Assembly: GCA_037962975.1 (NCBI GenBank) | Contig: CM075675.1 | Location: forward strand, 5,218,001 to 5,282,000 | Length of the DNA: 64,000 bases | From: Clitoria ternatea | Lineage: Eukaryota > Streptophyta > Magnoliopsida > Fabales > Fabaceae | Direction: 5' to 3' | Shown: piece after piece, positions 49,076 to 59,622 of the stretch | How positions within the stretch are numbered: the stretch's first letter is position 1 | Layout of the letters: the number at the start of each line of letters is the position of its first letter | Translations under genes and position numbers: made by a program | The notes under the pieces: generated by a model | What the model saw: the letters and a program-made list of their open reading frames with translations, nothing else | Databases searched by the model: none | Told to the model about the DNA's origin: nothing

Positions 49076-50096
49076 CTACCATTAATGGACCAATTGATTC
49101 TTGCTCCATGATAAAATGCCTCCTTTCCATATAAACAATTTAATTGGATGAGATAAAGTCTATTTTTGTATTGTTCCTTGTTCCATAGTCAAAATCCAAT
49201 CCATTTTAGGTACATAATATATAGTTTATGATCTTGTTACATAAAAAATCACTTATTCAACCATTATTTAATTTACATTTTTTACTTTTACTTAAAATAC
49301 ATAGAAAAAAATGAGTAGATAGAAGAAATGCGTGTGTATAATAAAATATAAATTCACATTATATATTTTTATTTTTATATCACAATACATTATTAAGCTT
49401 TTATATAGACTTAAATGACTTGAGTGAAATGTCGACAAAACACAATTTGAACTAATAGTCTTATGATCATAAGTTCAATCTTTGTTCTTTAACCAACTGA
49501 TCAATCTTTCTTGGTGGTTTATTGGTCTTTTTATTAAAGGGGCAAGTGTAATTTTTTTATATCATGAATATCTTCTTATTATCAATCCAAGATTAATCTC
49601 TTTTAAAACTGAAAAAAAAATTAATAGATTAGAGTTAATTAATTATACTTATTTCTGTTATTATTAAGAAAACATGCATAATCTTTACAAATTCCTTCTA
49701 AAATAAATTGAATTTTGAATAGATTCAGAAAATTAAAAAATTTAACAAACATACCATTTCATATTTGGACTATTATCCTCCTTAAATTTCGATGTTTGTA
49801 GTCTAGTCACAGTATAATATTCTTTCAACAAATGTTAATATTGAAATTAAATGGTTTAAAAAATTAAGGGAAATGTCCCATAACTATTTTTTTTTAAGGA
49901 CATGTATACTGTATACATCACACGACTATCACTAGAATGGTGCTTGCTGAATGCTGTATCCTTCATTCAGACATGCGTATGCATATTCTTTTTTCTTCCT
50001 TTCATATAGACAAGCTTTTTCCACAAAATATGCCACTTCGGAAAATTCTTACTGAATTTATTATGCATGCAATTTTGTTACAAGGAAATACCAAAT
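49076..50096. other. intergenic, AT-rich
   Basis: No gene, RNA gene or mobile element recognised. Confidence 0.5.
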
Positions 50097-50560
50097 TCAT
50101 CTCTTGGAAGAATATGAATTTAAAGAAGCTTGAATTTCTTCTAGGGTACGACCCTTGGTCTCTGGTACTAGTTTTGCTACGAATAACACAGTGAAGCTGC
50201 ATACACCAGAGAATAAGAAGAAAGTTCCTGCACAAACATTACATGATAATGTGAGGAGGACTAACTTATTGGATTAAAAAGGGTGTTTGAGTTATTATAA
50301 GTCTTTGACATGTGTTAGATTCTCAATGAAATAAAAAGAAATTACATAATAATTAAAAATGAGTACTCCTTACATTTCTATTTCTCTTCCCTATTTTCTT
50401 AAAACGTTTCCAACTTTTTTCCCCTTTACCTTGGAGATCTTTTGTTTGCTATAGCCATGGATGTAGAGTAAAAATGTTAGTTAACAATAATAACATACCT
50501 GCTGAACTCCAAGTCATGAGGAAGTTAAAACCATATAAAGTTACACAATATTTTATTATT
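50097..50560 (-). pseudogene. ERD6-like sugar transporter, last two exons only
   Basis: The final exon (50227-50097) codes TFFLFSGVCSFTVLFVAKLV followed by PETKGRTLEEIQASLNSYSS and ends KR-stop. PETKGRTLEEIQ is the signature C-terminal motif of sugar porters. The preceding exon (ends 50499, donor GTATGT) codes YGFNFLMTWSSAG and can be followed only to about 50550, where the sequence turns into a duplicated AT-rich string and TIR fragments. The two exons join in phase. It is on the same strand as, and upstream of, the 5'-end fragment at 47805-48094, so the pieces are in the wrong order to be one gene. Confidence 0.82.
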
Positions 50561-50665
50561 GAAAAACATGGTTAAGTTCGGATTATTGAAACTGATGAAA
50601 ACATCATAGGAGATATCAGAGCCTCTGAAACTGATGAAATATTACACAATATTTTATTATTGAAA
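50541..50665 (-). repeat. 101-bp duplication with TIR-domain filler
   Basis: A 24-base string (TTACACAATATTTTATTATT plus GAAA) occurs at 50541-50564 and 50642-50665. Between them the minus strand reads FISFRGSD directly followed by SYDVFISF, two overlapping bits of the TIR start in the wrong order. This is a repair-type scrap of TNL sequence joined to the broken transporter. Confidence 0.75.
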
Positions 50666-50906
50666 CTAACAGTAAATATCATATTACTGTATAAGTTACA
50701 AATTAACCAAATATATTTTATGAATTTTCCTGGAAAGAGCATTCTCAGCACAAAAAGAATAAATCCGAAAATAAAAAGTTCATGATTTCAAACACTGCCA
50801 AAGGATTGGAATGTGAAACATGATAAAACTTGAAAAACGTCCTTTAACCTCTGACTACTCAGGTCTGTTTTCCCAAATTAAATATCTATGTGGCATGCTG
50901 ATTATA

Positions 50907-52135
50907 TGAAGAAATATGACTCCAAAGTCTCTAAATCTGTTGGTCCTAGACTCAGCATGCTGCAAAGCCTTTGCTTGAGTCTATTATGTTTCAGTTTCTA
51001 TATAAATATCTTTGTTTATAGATGGTGCTATTGTTTTCTATAAATAGGGCCCTTGGGTGCTTGTGTAAGAGGGCTGAAAAGTGCGGAAAAAGTTGTTAGA
51101 TAATTGGTAAGTGTTGGTTAATGATTGTAACCGTGTAATAACTTCATCTAAATCAGTTTTGCTGTTTTTCCTGTGGATGTAGGTTATCTTTGGCTGAACC
51201 ACGAAATTTCTTGGTGTTAGACGACGCCACGTAGTTTGCGCGTATTAGTTTGTTATGTTTTATCATATTTGTTGTTCAAGTTCTTTATTTGTTTTTGCAT
51301 TTGTGTTTTGTGGTATTCTTTTGTGTTTCTTGTAATCAGACTATTATTAAAGAATCAGCAAGTGGCGTTGTCTATGGAAAGCCTAAATCATCAAGAAATC
51401 AAAGAATGTGTTCTACGAAATTGGACATTGAGAAGTTTTCAGGGAAAACGATTTTGGTTTGTGGAAAATCAAGATAGAGACCATCTTGATACAGCAAGGT
51501 TGTGCAAAAGTTATAAAAGGGGCTGATAAAATGACTACCTCTGTCTCCAAGAAAGAAGGAAGAAATGATCGAAAAGACAAGAAGTGTCATCATCCTATGC
51601 CTTGGCGATAAGGCGTGAAGCTAGAGTCATTGTATATGACAAAGTCCCTTGCGAACAGACTGTGTCTAAAACAACAACTATACTCCTTTAAGGTGAATGT
51701 GAAGAAATATGACTCTAAAGTCTATTATGTTTCAACTTATATTTAAATGTCTTTGTTCATAGATGATGTTAAGCATTGTTTTTTATAAATAGAGCCCTTG
51801 AGTGCTTGTGTAAATGCGTGGAAAAAAGAGAGGGTAATTTGTTGGATCATTGGCTAAGTGTTGGTTAATGATTGTAACCGTGTAACAACTTCATCTAAAT
51901 CAGTTTTGATGTTCTTCCTATGGATGTAGGCTATCCTTAGCTGAACCACATAATTTATTTGTGTTTTTCTTCCTCTCTATCTCTCTTTTACCTTTAATTG
52001 CCTTAAGTCTGGGTACATTGGTTTAAGCTTTGTTTTATCTTGTTTTTCACTCAAGTTCTTTCTCTGTTCTTACATTTGTGTTTTGTAATATTCTTTTATG
52101 TTTCTTGTAATCACACTATTATTAAAGAATCAACA
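50907..52135 (+). mobile_element. shrunken Ty1/copia element: two old LTRs around a gag scrap
   Basis: Diverged direct repeats at 50907-51360 and 51700-52135 start TGAAGAAATATGACT and end AAAGAATCAGCA/AAAGAATCAACA. Both contain GGTTAATGATTGTAACCGTG. The 5' copy has an extra ~50 bases. The 339-bp interior encodes scraps of copia Gag (LDIEKFSGK, KKEEMIEKTRSVIILCLGDK) with stops throughout. No clean target-site duplication remains. It is an internally deleted or TRIM-like old element sitting in segmental copy A. Confidence 0.78.
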
Positions 52136-52487
52136 ATGTACATAAACTGTGATTTCAAATAATCAATGCTCATCTTAATCCATATAATGCAGTTTAGAAA
52201 GCAACAAATAATAACTATTATAAATATATTAGCATGATAACATCCTCATGGAGAAGGAATATATGCAATAAGGGATCCAACTAGCACAAACACAAGTGAT
52301 CCCTCCAAATAATCAGTTTAAACATAATGATTAGGAACTTCTTCCAATAGGATAATTGTTAAAAACAGAATCTAAGGAAAGTGAAGGTTTTGGTGCATTC
52401 AGGAAGCAGCTAGGACTGTAGCCACAATGATTAATAATAACATCATGATCAAGTAGGCCACGACAACAGTTAGAAGGCTTATAGGCA

Positions 52488-52698
52488 CTAATTTTTTAAA
52501 CTACAGTGCTTCTCTATAGCTTCAAATACTTCCCAGTAATCCTTATTCCTTAATTTTGGGAAGACAACTAAATCATCACCACCAATTTCAAAAGACCCAT
52601 CACACCCTTCAACTGTAAGCTTCGCCTTTCCCTCCAGAATATACATAGTCTCTTCAGCAGCAAAGGAACATGGAGTATTGGTTGGACCACATTCCCAT
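52488..52698 (-). pseudogene. cupin_3 (RmlC-like) protein, exon 2 only
   Basis: Paralogue of the complete cupin gene at 60326-62517. The exon (52698-52488) is open from acceptor to stop: WECGPTNTPCSFAAEETMYI, then LEGKAKLTVEGCDGSFEI and VVFPKLRNKDYWEV...EKHCSLKN. It has one extra codon where the other copy reads EGMNIT. Exon 1 is absent: the duplicated segment stops in the intron at about 53165 and a copia fragment follows. Without exon 1 it lacks a start, so it is a gene fragment, although the reading frame has stayed open. Confidence 0.8.
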
Positions 52699-53169
52699 CT
52701 GTTAGCTGTCCAGAACCATGTTTATGTGTTAGGATAACTAACAACTATATATAGTATGAAATGTGGAAAAATAGCATAGAACCAAAGCACAAAATAGAAA
52801 ATGAAACCAATAAGAAATGATATAAATTTGCAAAAACACATGTAGGTTTGACATATAATTGAAAATGTGCAAGTCAAGTTTCGCCAAATTAATATGGGCT
52901 ACCAATTAATAATCCAATATGAGCGGATGGATACTGAAAACGAGAAGGCCATGCTACCTTAATTTGTACTGTAGCCTATGACACCAAGTTCAACAACAGC
53001 ATAAACATCCTTGAATTATAAGGGTTTGGCATCATATTTTCATCTATCACATTCAACCTTTAGATGTCCCGTCCCGTTACATGCAAAGCTACCGCACACC
53101 ATATGCAACATTCAAATAAAATGGCATGGAGACTCGTTTATCACATTCAGCCTTTTATTTCATCAGGCC

Positions 53170-54020
53170 CTCTCATGTTGGATCACCGGCAGCGTCTCCG
53201 CTCTTAATTCATTTTCAGTTTGAATATTCAGATCTTGATATGTTAAAGTTGTTGGCTCCTAATCTTTTTAAGTTTGAGTCTTTGTCTTGCAAGTCATGTG
53301 TCATGTTAATTAGGTAAACATACCCGTATCTCTTTTTCTAGTCGCACTTTTAGTCGAGCTTCATCCCCTGTTGCTTTATTTCATTGAGATGTTTGAGTAG
53401 TTCCTCTACATTAGGGTTAATGTATTTTTTTTACTTTTATAAATGATTTTTCTTGTTATCCTTGGTTATATCTCATGAAAGATCATTCACAATTGTTTTC
53501 TATTTTTCAATATTATTTTCATGAAAAAAAAAATAATTTGGTATTCTTATTTGCACTATGCAAAATAATAATGCATGTGAATATTTATCTAATTATTTAC
53601 ATCGAATATCTTGCCTCATACCCCTCAATAGAATGAGGTTGCTAAATGTAAGAATAAACATCTTCTTGAGATAACTTGAACCCTTCTTATCCACCCTCAC
53701 ATTCTTCATTAGTTCTAGGCTCATGTAATACTTACTGCTTGTTATCTTATCAATCGTCTGTCATCCTTAATTCTAAAAGGTAAAATCCTTAATCAAGTTT
53801 TATATCTCCAACAATCTCTTCACCCCTTACCTTTTTGGGTCTTTGATTCTAAATGTTTTGTCCATGCTCTTGGTCATGGCATTGACAAACTTTCTGCTTG
53901 ATCTTATAAGTGTATTTTCGTTAAATACTCACGATCTTAAAAAGAGTACAAGTGTTACTTTTTTACTCTTCTCAGGTATTTTATCTCTACTGATATCACT
54001 TTCTTTGAAAAGAACTCTCT
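53170..54020 (+). pseudogene. Ty1/copia integrase-region remnant
   Basis: Plus-strand frames with many stops follow the copia integrase domain. Landmarks are a CKNKHLLEIT string (about 53650-53680), ILTACYLINRLSS (about 53725-53765), then a CFVHALGHGIDKL string (about 53858-53895) and KCIFVKYS (about 53908-53930), then TDITFFEKNSL (about 53990-54020). The earlier part, from about 53210, resembles the GAG-pre-integrase zone. Truncated on both sides and dead. Confidence 0.75.
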
Positions 54021-54180
54021 AAAATATTGGTCATGAAGAAGATTAATTATAGAGATATTTTGTTCCCAAATTTAAATGAAACATTGAAACCTGATGAGGA
54101 GAAATTTAGATTGCATAAAAAAGTCAATATTTTAGGTTACTAAATAATTATATAGCAAAATAAACACTAATTTGGAGAAA
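54021..54180 (-). repeat. TNL 3'-flank fragment
   Basis: The string ATGAAACATTGAAACCTGATGAGG and what follows, up to GGAGAAACATGGCACACCACAAGTGAA, also occur 3' of the intact TNL (about 17160-17290), the TNL pseudogene (about 36835-36955) and the TIR ORF (about 55308-55400). Here no TNL coding sequence is attached. Confidence 0.65.
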
Positions 54181-54214
54181 CATGGCACACCACAAGTGAA
54201 GGGAAAGTTTTATT

Positions 54215-54660
54215 AAACTATTATAAGATTTACAATGCTATATAAGAGTGAATGTTGGGCCATAAAAGGTCAACAAGAACACTAAATGGCTAAGATGAGG
54301 ATGTTGAGATGAATGTGTGACTAGTGACCACACAAGAAAAGACCGAATACGTAATGATAATATTTGAAGTCGAATTGGAGTGATACTATTGAAGAGAAAA
54401 TTGTAGTAAATCATCTAAGGTAGTTTAGGCATATGCAAAAAAAACCCTTGGAAGCGCTTATCAAAAGAGTTGAGAAGATGATTTGAAGTCATGTGAAGAA
54501 GTAAAGGACGGTCAAATGGGATACTTAAAAAGGTTATTGATAGATAATTTTCAGTGAATAGAATCCCTAAAAAGTTGATAAATGATAATGTACAATAACG
54601 TTGTATGATTTATGTAGTCGACTCAAGTGAGATAAAACTTTATTGTTGCTATATTATCAC
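54215..54660 (+). pseudogene. RTE-type LINE 3' remnant
   Basis: The plus strand reads LYKSECWAIKGQQ, MRMLR(W)MC-like, TRKDRIRN, and LRWFGHMQ-like strings across a few frames and stops. This is the C-terminal part of plant RTE-clade LINE polyproteins, and the sequence ends with a TTGTTG-type tail near 54650. Truncated at the 5' end. Confidence 0.65.
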
Positions 54661-55348
54661 ATTTCTTGAAGAAAATTATGTTGTTATACATGAACCAATT
54701 TACAATAGTCAAAGCTTCTTTATTATGACATTATCAATGTTAAGCCATGGGTGCAATGTGAAGGTTTAAATCTTGTTAAACATAAACATAATGTTTTTTT
54801 TAGGAAGGAAACCTACTAGAAATATCATTATATAGTTAACACCATTGTCACCATGTGAGCAGTGGAAGGGTGATGAATAACTTCTTATGTTTTTTAAAAC
54901 ATCTATTTGACTGCATATTATGGAAGTAAAATAGAATTTGAGTAGTTCAAGACGATGAAGTAGAAAAGTTCAAGTGGGGATTTGAGTGTCGACTTTTTAC
55001 TTGAACAAGCTTTAGACAACATAAAATAAATTATCATGCTAACGTAGAGGAAAAACCAAATCAGGATAAGTGAACGAGAACAAAAATCCAATATTAACCT
55101 ATCTGTCTGGCTAATTTTCTATAACATTGAATGTTCTCAAAAATTTTAAACAGAAAAAACATCCTATTTTGATTATTGAAAGTAAATGCTATATCACTCA
55201 CATGTCAATAATCATCATTGATAAAAACATCTAATTTAAAGAATTCTGTAAGATATTGGTGACTTGAAGAAGATGAATTATACAGAGATTTTACTCCCAA
55301 TTTGCAATGAAACATTGAAACCTGATGAGAAGTCTAGCAGTGAAGATT

Positions 55349-55663
55349 TTAAGACACAATAAATAATTTAGCACTGATTTGGAAAACATAGCACACCACA
55401 ATTTCGTCTAAACAGAAGCAGGAGGAAGCGTAGTTTTCAGAGAAGATAGGAATGACAATCCTAGATTCTTGAATGGCCTTGATAAGTGATGGTGTGATTG
55501 CATCTCCTTCTTGGAGCTCAACATCATCCATGAATGTGTGGATTCCCTTGTCTCCAAGAGCTTTGTATAGAAAGGCAGTGAATCCAAAGCTATTATCAGA
55601 TCCTCTAAAATTGAGAAAAACATCGTATGAGTATCCATAAGTGAAGGATGATGACACTGCCAT
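55349..55663 (-). CDS. truncated TIR-only ORF (104 aa) made by internal deletion of a TNL
   Basis: The ATG at 55663 opens MAVSSSFTYGYSYDVFLNFR and the frame runs through GIHTFMDDVELQEG and FSENYASSCFCLDEI, including glutamate E87 that matches the catalytic residue of plant TIR enzymes. Straight after DEIV (about 55400) the sequence switches to the DNA normally found 3' of TNL genes. That adds about 16 unrelated residues (ending KLFIVS) before a stop. Missing are the last third of the TIR domain and all of NB-ARC and LRR. The upstream sequence resembles that of the other TNL copies. It may be transcribed; whether a partial TIR of this size folds is doubtful. Pseudogene is the simplest view. 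Confidence 0.7.
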   Translation of the reverse strand: MAVSSSFTYGYSYDVFLNFRGSDNSFGFTAFLYKALGDKGIHTFMDDVELQEGDAITPSLIKAIQESRIVIPIFSENYASSCFCLDEIVVCYVFQISAKLFIVS

Positions 55664-56180
55664 CAGAACTCAGCAGAAAGGTTAAGAGAATGAAAGGAGT
55701 TTTTGGTCTTCAGAATCAAACGATACTGAAAAGTTATAGACTTCAATGACAAACTCTGCTAAGGAATGATTTCCAAGAAGCTTCTTAATGTCACCTCTCA
55801 TATGCCTTTCCATGAGAGAGATGTATGGGATCAAATGGCAGTTTTATATTTTACACAGTTAATGACAACCAAATAGAAATTGGGTCAATGAAAAGAAAAT
55901 CTGACTCAACGGAAATTTAACCTTTTTTTTTCATTTTTACAACTTCATTTCCACATGCACATAATAATGATTGTAAGGTGGAAGTGATGTAAGTTCTTCA
56001 GTTTAATATAACAACTAATGATCAAAGAAGTGTCACTTTGAATTTTCTAAATTATACCAATAGATTTGTTCCTTATATTACCGGCATCCGCCAAGCTTTC
56101 CATAATGTAACATTACACATTTCATAAAGAATAAGACAAACAAAGATTTTGTATTTGATCCCAAAAAACTCGCATACATA
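55664..56180 (-). promoter_or_regulatory. conserved TNL upstream sequence
   Basis: Shares an interrupted but collinear series of strings with the region upstream of the TIR fragment at 30478 (30479-31040): CAGAATCAAAC, AATGACAAACTCTG, GAAGCTTCTTAA, GGCAGTTTTATATTTTAC, ATTTGTTCCT. This supports a common TNL promoter ancestry. No transcription start assigned. Confidence 0.5.
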
Positions 56181-57050
56181 GTAAGTTATATTTTAGGTAA
56201 ATTGTGTGACCCTTGAAGATATTAAAGTTTTATATATTTTGCTGAGACTGCAAAACTATATAATTTACTTTAGAATAAAAAAAATTCTCAGTTCCAAATA
56301 AACACTACCAAAGGGATTTTCAAGTGAGATTTTCAAGGGATAGAGTTGATAAAATGAAACTTTGAAGAACTTTTTATCTCACTATACGAAGATCGGTGTT
56401 TCCAAATTGAATATCCATGTAACATGTACCTATACATGAACTGTGATTATCAAATAATAATCATCAAGGTTCATTCTTAATCAGTGTTGTTAGATTCGCG
56501 ACTCAAGACGTAGAATCGTCCGATTCTACGTCTCACAACGGCTCCCCGTGCTAGAACAGCAGTAGACTCACCTCCTGGTAGAGACGGAGCAGAATCGCGA
56601 AGCGGAACGGTAAGACGTGGAATCGGCTCCGTTTCCGTCTCGCGAATTCGGGGCTGGAAAATACCGGGTCAAGCGGGTGACCCGATTTTAGAAATTACCC
56701 GGCCCACTCTGAAACCCTAATTTCAGAGAAATCCTAATTTTTTCATCTTTCTCCTTCGATCGATCCTTCTCACCTCTCAGTCGCCGTGCTGTCCCTCTCA
56801 GTTCACCCACCGTCGTCGAGCTTTCCCTCTCAGTCGCGCCTCTCTTCGACGTCGTCGCGCCTCTCTTCGACGCCGTCGCGCCTCCCTCCGACACTGTCAG
56901 ACCGCCCTCCGTCGCTCTCTGTTTCGCGTGCGTCTAGCTCGAACTCGAGCTCTGTTTCTCGTGTGCTGCGTCGTCTCTCCTCTTTCAAGAGCGTCGAGCT
57001 CTGTTTCTGCTCCCCTCTCCTCTCAAGCTCTGCTCTGTTTTTCTACTACC

Positions 57051-57150
57051 CTCTCCCTCAACCTCTGGTCTCGTTTTCAGCTTCCCCTCTCCCTCAACCT
57101 CTGGTCTCGTTTTCTGCTTCCCTCTCCCTCAACCTCTACTCTGGTCTTCT
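57051..57150 (+). repeat. 35-36-bp tandem repeat in the hAT leader, about 3 copies
   Basis: CTCTCCCTCAACCTCT starts at 57051, 57087 and 57122. It is part of a long pyrimidine-rich leader (56760-57175) ahead of the transposase start. Confidence 0.9.
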
Positions 57151-57185
57151 CTGTTTCTGTTGGTGTTATTCCTCTATAATTAATA

Positions 57186-59622
57186 ATGTCCAGCAGTGGC
57201 AGTGGGCAAGAGGTAGCTGGGTCTGGTTCTGCAGGAGGGGCAGAGGCAGCAGCTGCTGCAGGTTCAAGTGGTGGTGGTGGTAGCAGTATTCCTCCATCTG
57301 CTACAGGTTCTGTAACAACTAAGGTTCCAAAAAATGCTCCAGGGAATAGAAGTGACATTGGCTGGAAATATGGTGTTGCCATTGATGGGGATAGAACCAG
57401 GGTGATGTGTCTCCTTTGCAAGAAGGAGCTTAGAGGTATTTACAGGCTGAAACACCATTTGGCTGGAACTTCCAAGGATGTGGCACAATGTAAGGCTGTT
57501 ACAGATGAAATTAGAGAAGAGATGTTGAGTTATGTAATGAAATTACATAATGATGGAATGAAGAAGACAACAACTAGTTCATCAAGTGAAGCAGCTGCTG
57601 CTGAGAATGTGGGTGAAAAAAGAAAAAATGATGACCTCCCTTCATTGCCATTCAAGAGAAAAACAAGCAGTCAACAAGAGACAATTAATTCAATATTTAA
57701 GAAAAGCTTGAGGGAGGAAGCATGTCAAGAAATTGCTTCATTTTTCTACAATAATGCTATACCATTTAATTTGCCCATTCTAGTGAATTCAAGAAGATGT
57801 TTGAGTTGGTTGCTAGACATGGACAAGGATTTAAACCACCTTCTTACCATGAGATCAGAGTGAAGTATTTGAAGCAACAGGTTGATTCCACCAAAGAGGA
57901 CCTTGAGAAGCATAGGGCCTTTTGACAGAAAACAGGGTGTACCATCATGACGAATGGATGGACTGATAGGAGAAGAAGAACTATACTGAATTTTTTGGTG
58001 AACAGTCCAATGGGAACTGTATTTTTGAAGTCTATTGATGCATCTCACATTTCTAAAACTGCTGAAAGAGTTTTCAAGATGATTGACGAGGTTGTTGAAG
58101 AGGTTGGTGAAGAGAATGTGGTGCAGGTTGTCACTGACAATGCAGCAAATTATAAGGCAGCCGGAGAGCGTTTGATGGACAAGAGGAAGAGGTTGTATTG
58201 GACTCCATGTGCAGCTCACTGCATAGATTTAATGCTGGAGGATCTTGAGAAGAAGTTGCCAATCCACAAGGAGACAATTACACATGGCAGGAAGCTCACA
58301 ACGTTCATCTACTCCAAAAGTGCCTTGATCTCTTTATTGCATCAGTTTACAAATGGTGGTGATTTAATTAGACCAGCCACTACACGTTTTGCCACTTCCT
58401 ACTTGACATTAGGTTGTTTGTTGGATAAGAATGGAGAATTGATAAGGATGGTCACATCCAATGAGTGGAAGTCGGGTGAACCTTCAAAGCTTAAGGATGG
58501 GAAGTTTTGTGAGACACTAGTGATGGATAGGAATTTTTGGAAAAATATTACGACTTGTTTGAAGGGTGCATACCCTTTAATCAAGGAGCTACGTTTGGTG
58601 GACTCAGATGAGAAGCCTGCAATGGGCTTTATCTATGAAGAGATGGACCGAGCAAAGGAGAAGATAGCAAGTGCATTTAAAAATGTGAAGAAGAGGTAAA
58701 CTTGTATAACCTAAGTTGCATTGAATTATTCAATTTATATTATAGGAATTGGAACTAATTAAATTATTTCTTTTATTCCTTAGTTACGAACCTCTTTGGG
58801 ACATCATTGATGAAAGATGGAACAATCAACTTCATAGGCCTTTGCATGCTGCCGGCCTTTACCTCAACCCAATCTTTCATTATGCTCCTGATTTCAAACC
58901 TGACTTTGAAATTAAACGTGGATTGTATGATTGCCTAGAAAGGATGGTGGGAGATATGGAGGAAGTCAAGAAAATTGATGCCCAATTAGAGGAATTCAAA
59001 TATAAGAAGGGGTTTTTCGGTAGCAAAATAGCCCTTAATGGGATCCAGATCAAAACTCCAGCACAATGGTGGGAGTCTTATGGTGATGAAACTCCAGAGT
59101 TACAAAAGTTTGCCATCCGTGTCTTGAGCTTGACGTGCAGTTCTTCTGGTTGCGAACGTAATTGGAGTGCACTTGAGATGGTATTTTTAACTGCTTTCTG
59201 AGTTATTTCTCATCAATAAATACTTCCTTTCCTCCATTATAATTTTGCTAAAATATTTCAATAAACTTTAGGTTCACACTAAGAAGAGGAACAGATTGAA
59301 GCAAAAGACAATGAATGATGTTGTCTTTGTCATGGCTAACTCTAAGTTGGCCAAGAAGAAGAGTGAAAGGAAAGCAAAAGAATATGTCATTGAAGATCTT
59401 TCTTCCGATGATGAATGGATTGTGGACAAGGAGGATGATGTAGTTCAAGACCTAGAAGATGTTGGAGTTGGAGGAGAAACTAGTGGGGTTGGTCGGGATC
59501 CACCTCTTGATGATCTACAGATTCCTATTTTGTCTGATGATGAAGAAGGAGACCATGGCTTAGGCGTGACTGAACTTGATGATAAAGATGATAATCCTAA
59601 CTTGAATGATATGTTAGATTAG
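57186..59622 (+). pseudogene. hAT transposase (BED zinc finger, DUF659, hAT dimerisation domain), two lesions
   Basis: Cuts and pastes the hAT element. Exons: 57186-58695, 58784-59180, 59272-59622, with good splice sites in phase. The N-terminus is Ser/Gly/Ala-rich, then a BED finger (CLLCKKELRGIYRLKHHLAG). DUF659 includes WTDRRRRTILNFLVNSP, VVTDNAANYKAAG and TPCAAHCIDLMLEDL. The C-terminal dimerisation region has ELQKFAIRVLSLTCSSSGCE followed by RNWSAL and HTKKRNRL. The tail is acidic, ending at 59622. A one-base loss near 57772 shifts the frame, and a TGA at 57923-57925 stands where relatives have tryptophan. Everything else is open, so inactivation looks recent. Confidence 0.9.

Larger units (their letters stand above)
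50800..53165. repeat. segmental duplication, copy A
   Basis: Collinear with copy B (56300-61480). Shared parts are the CACTGCCAAAGGA/CACTACCAAAGGG string, the CCCAAATTAAATATC-like string, the ACATAAACTGTGATT string, CTTAATCCAT(A/T)TAATGCA, the ACACAAGTG region, the cupin exon, and the intron string starting ACACCAAG(T/G)TCAACAACAG. Copy A carries the small copia element at 50907-52135, which copy B lacks. Copy B carries the hAT element, which copy A lacks. Copy A ends near 53165, where a copia fragment takes over. Confidence 0.8.

Noticed and set aside
56786..57283. 165-codon plus-strand frame upstream of the hAT transposase
   Set aside because: It is a Ser-rich translation of the pyrimidine-rich tandem-repeat leader of the hAT element and overlaps the true start in another frame.
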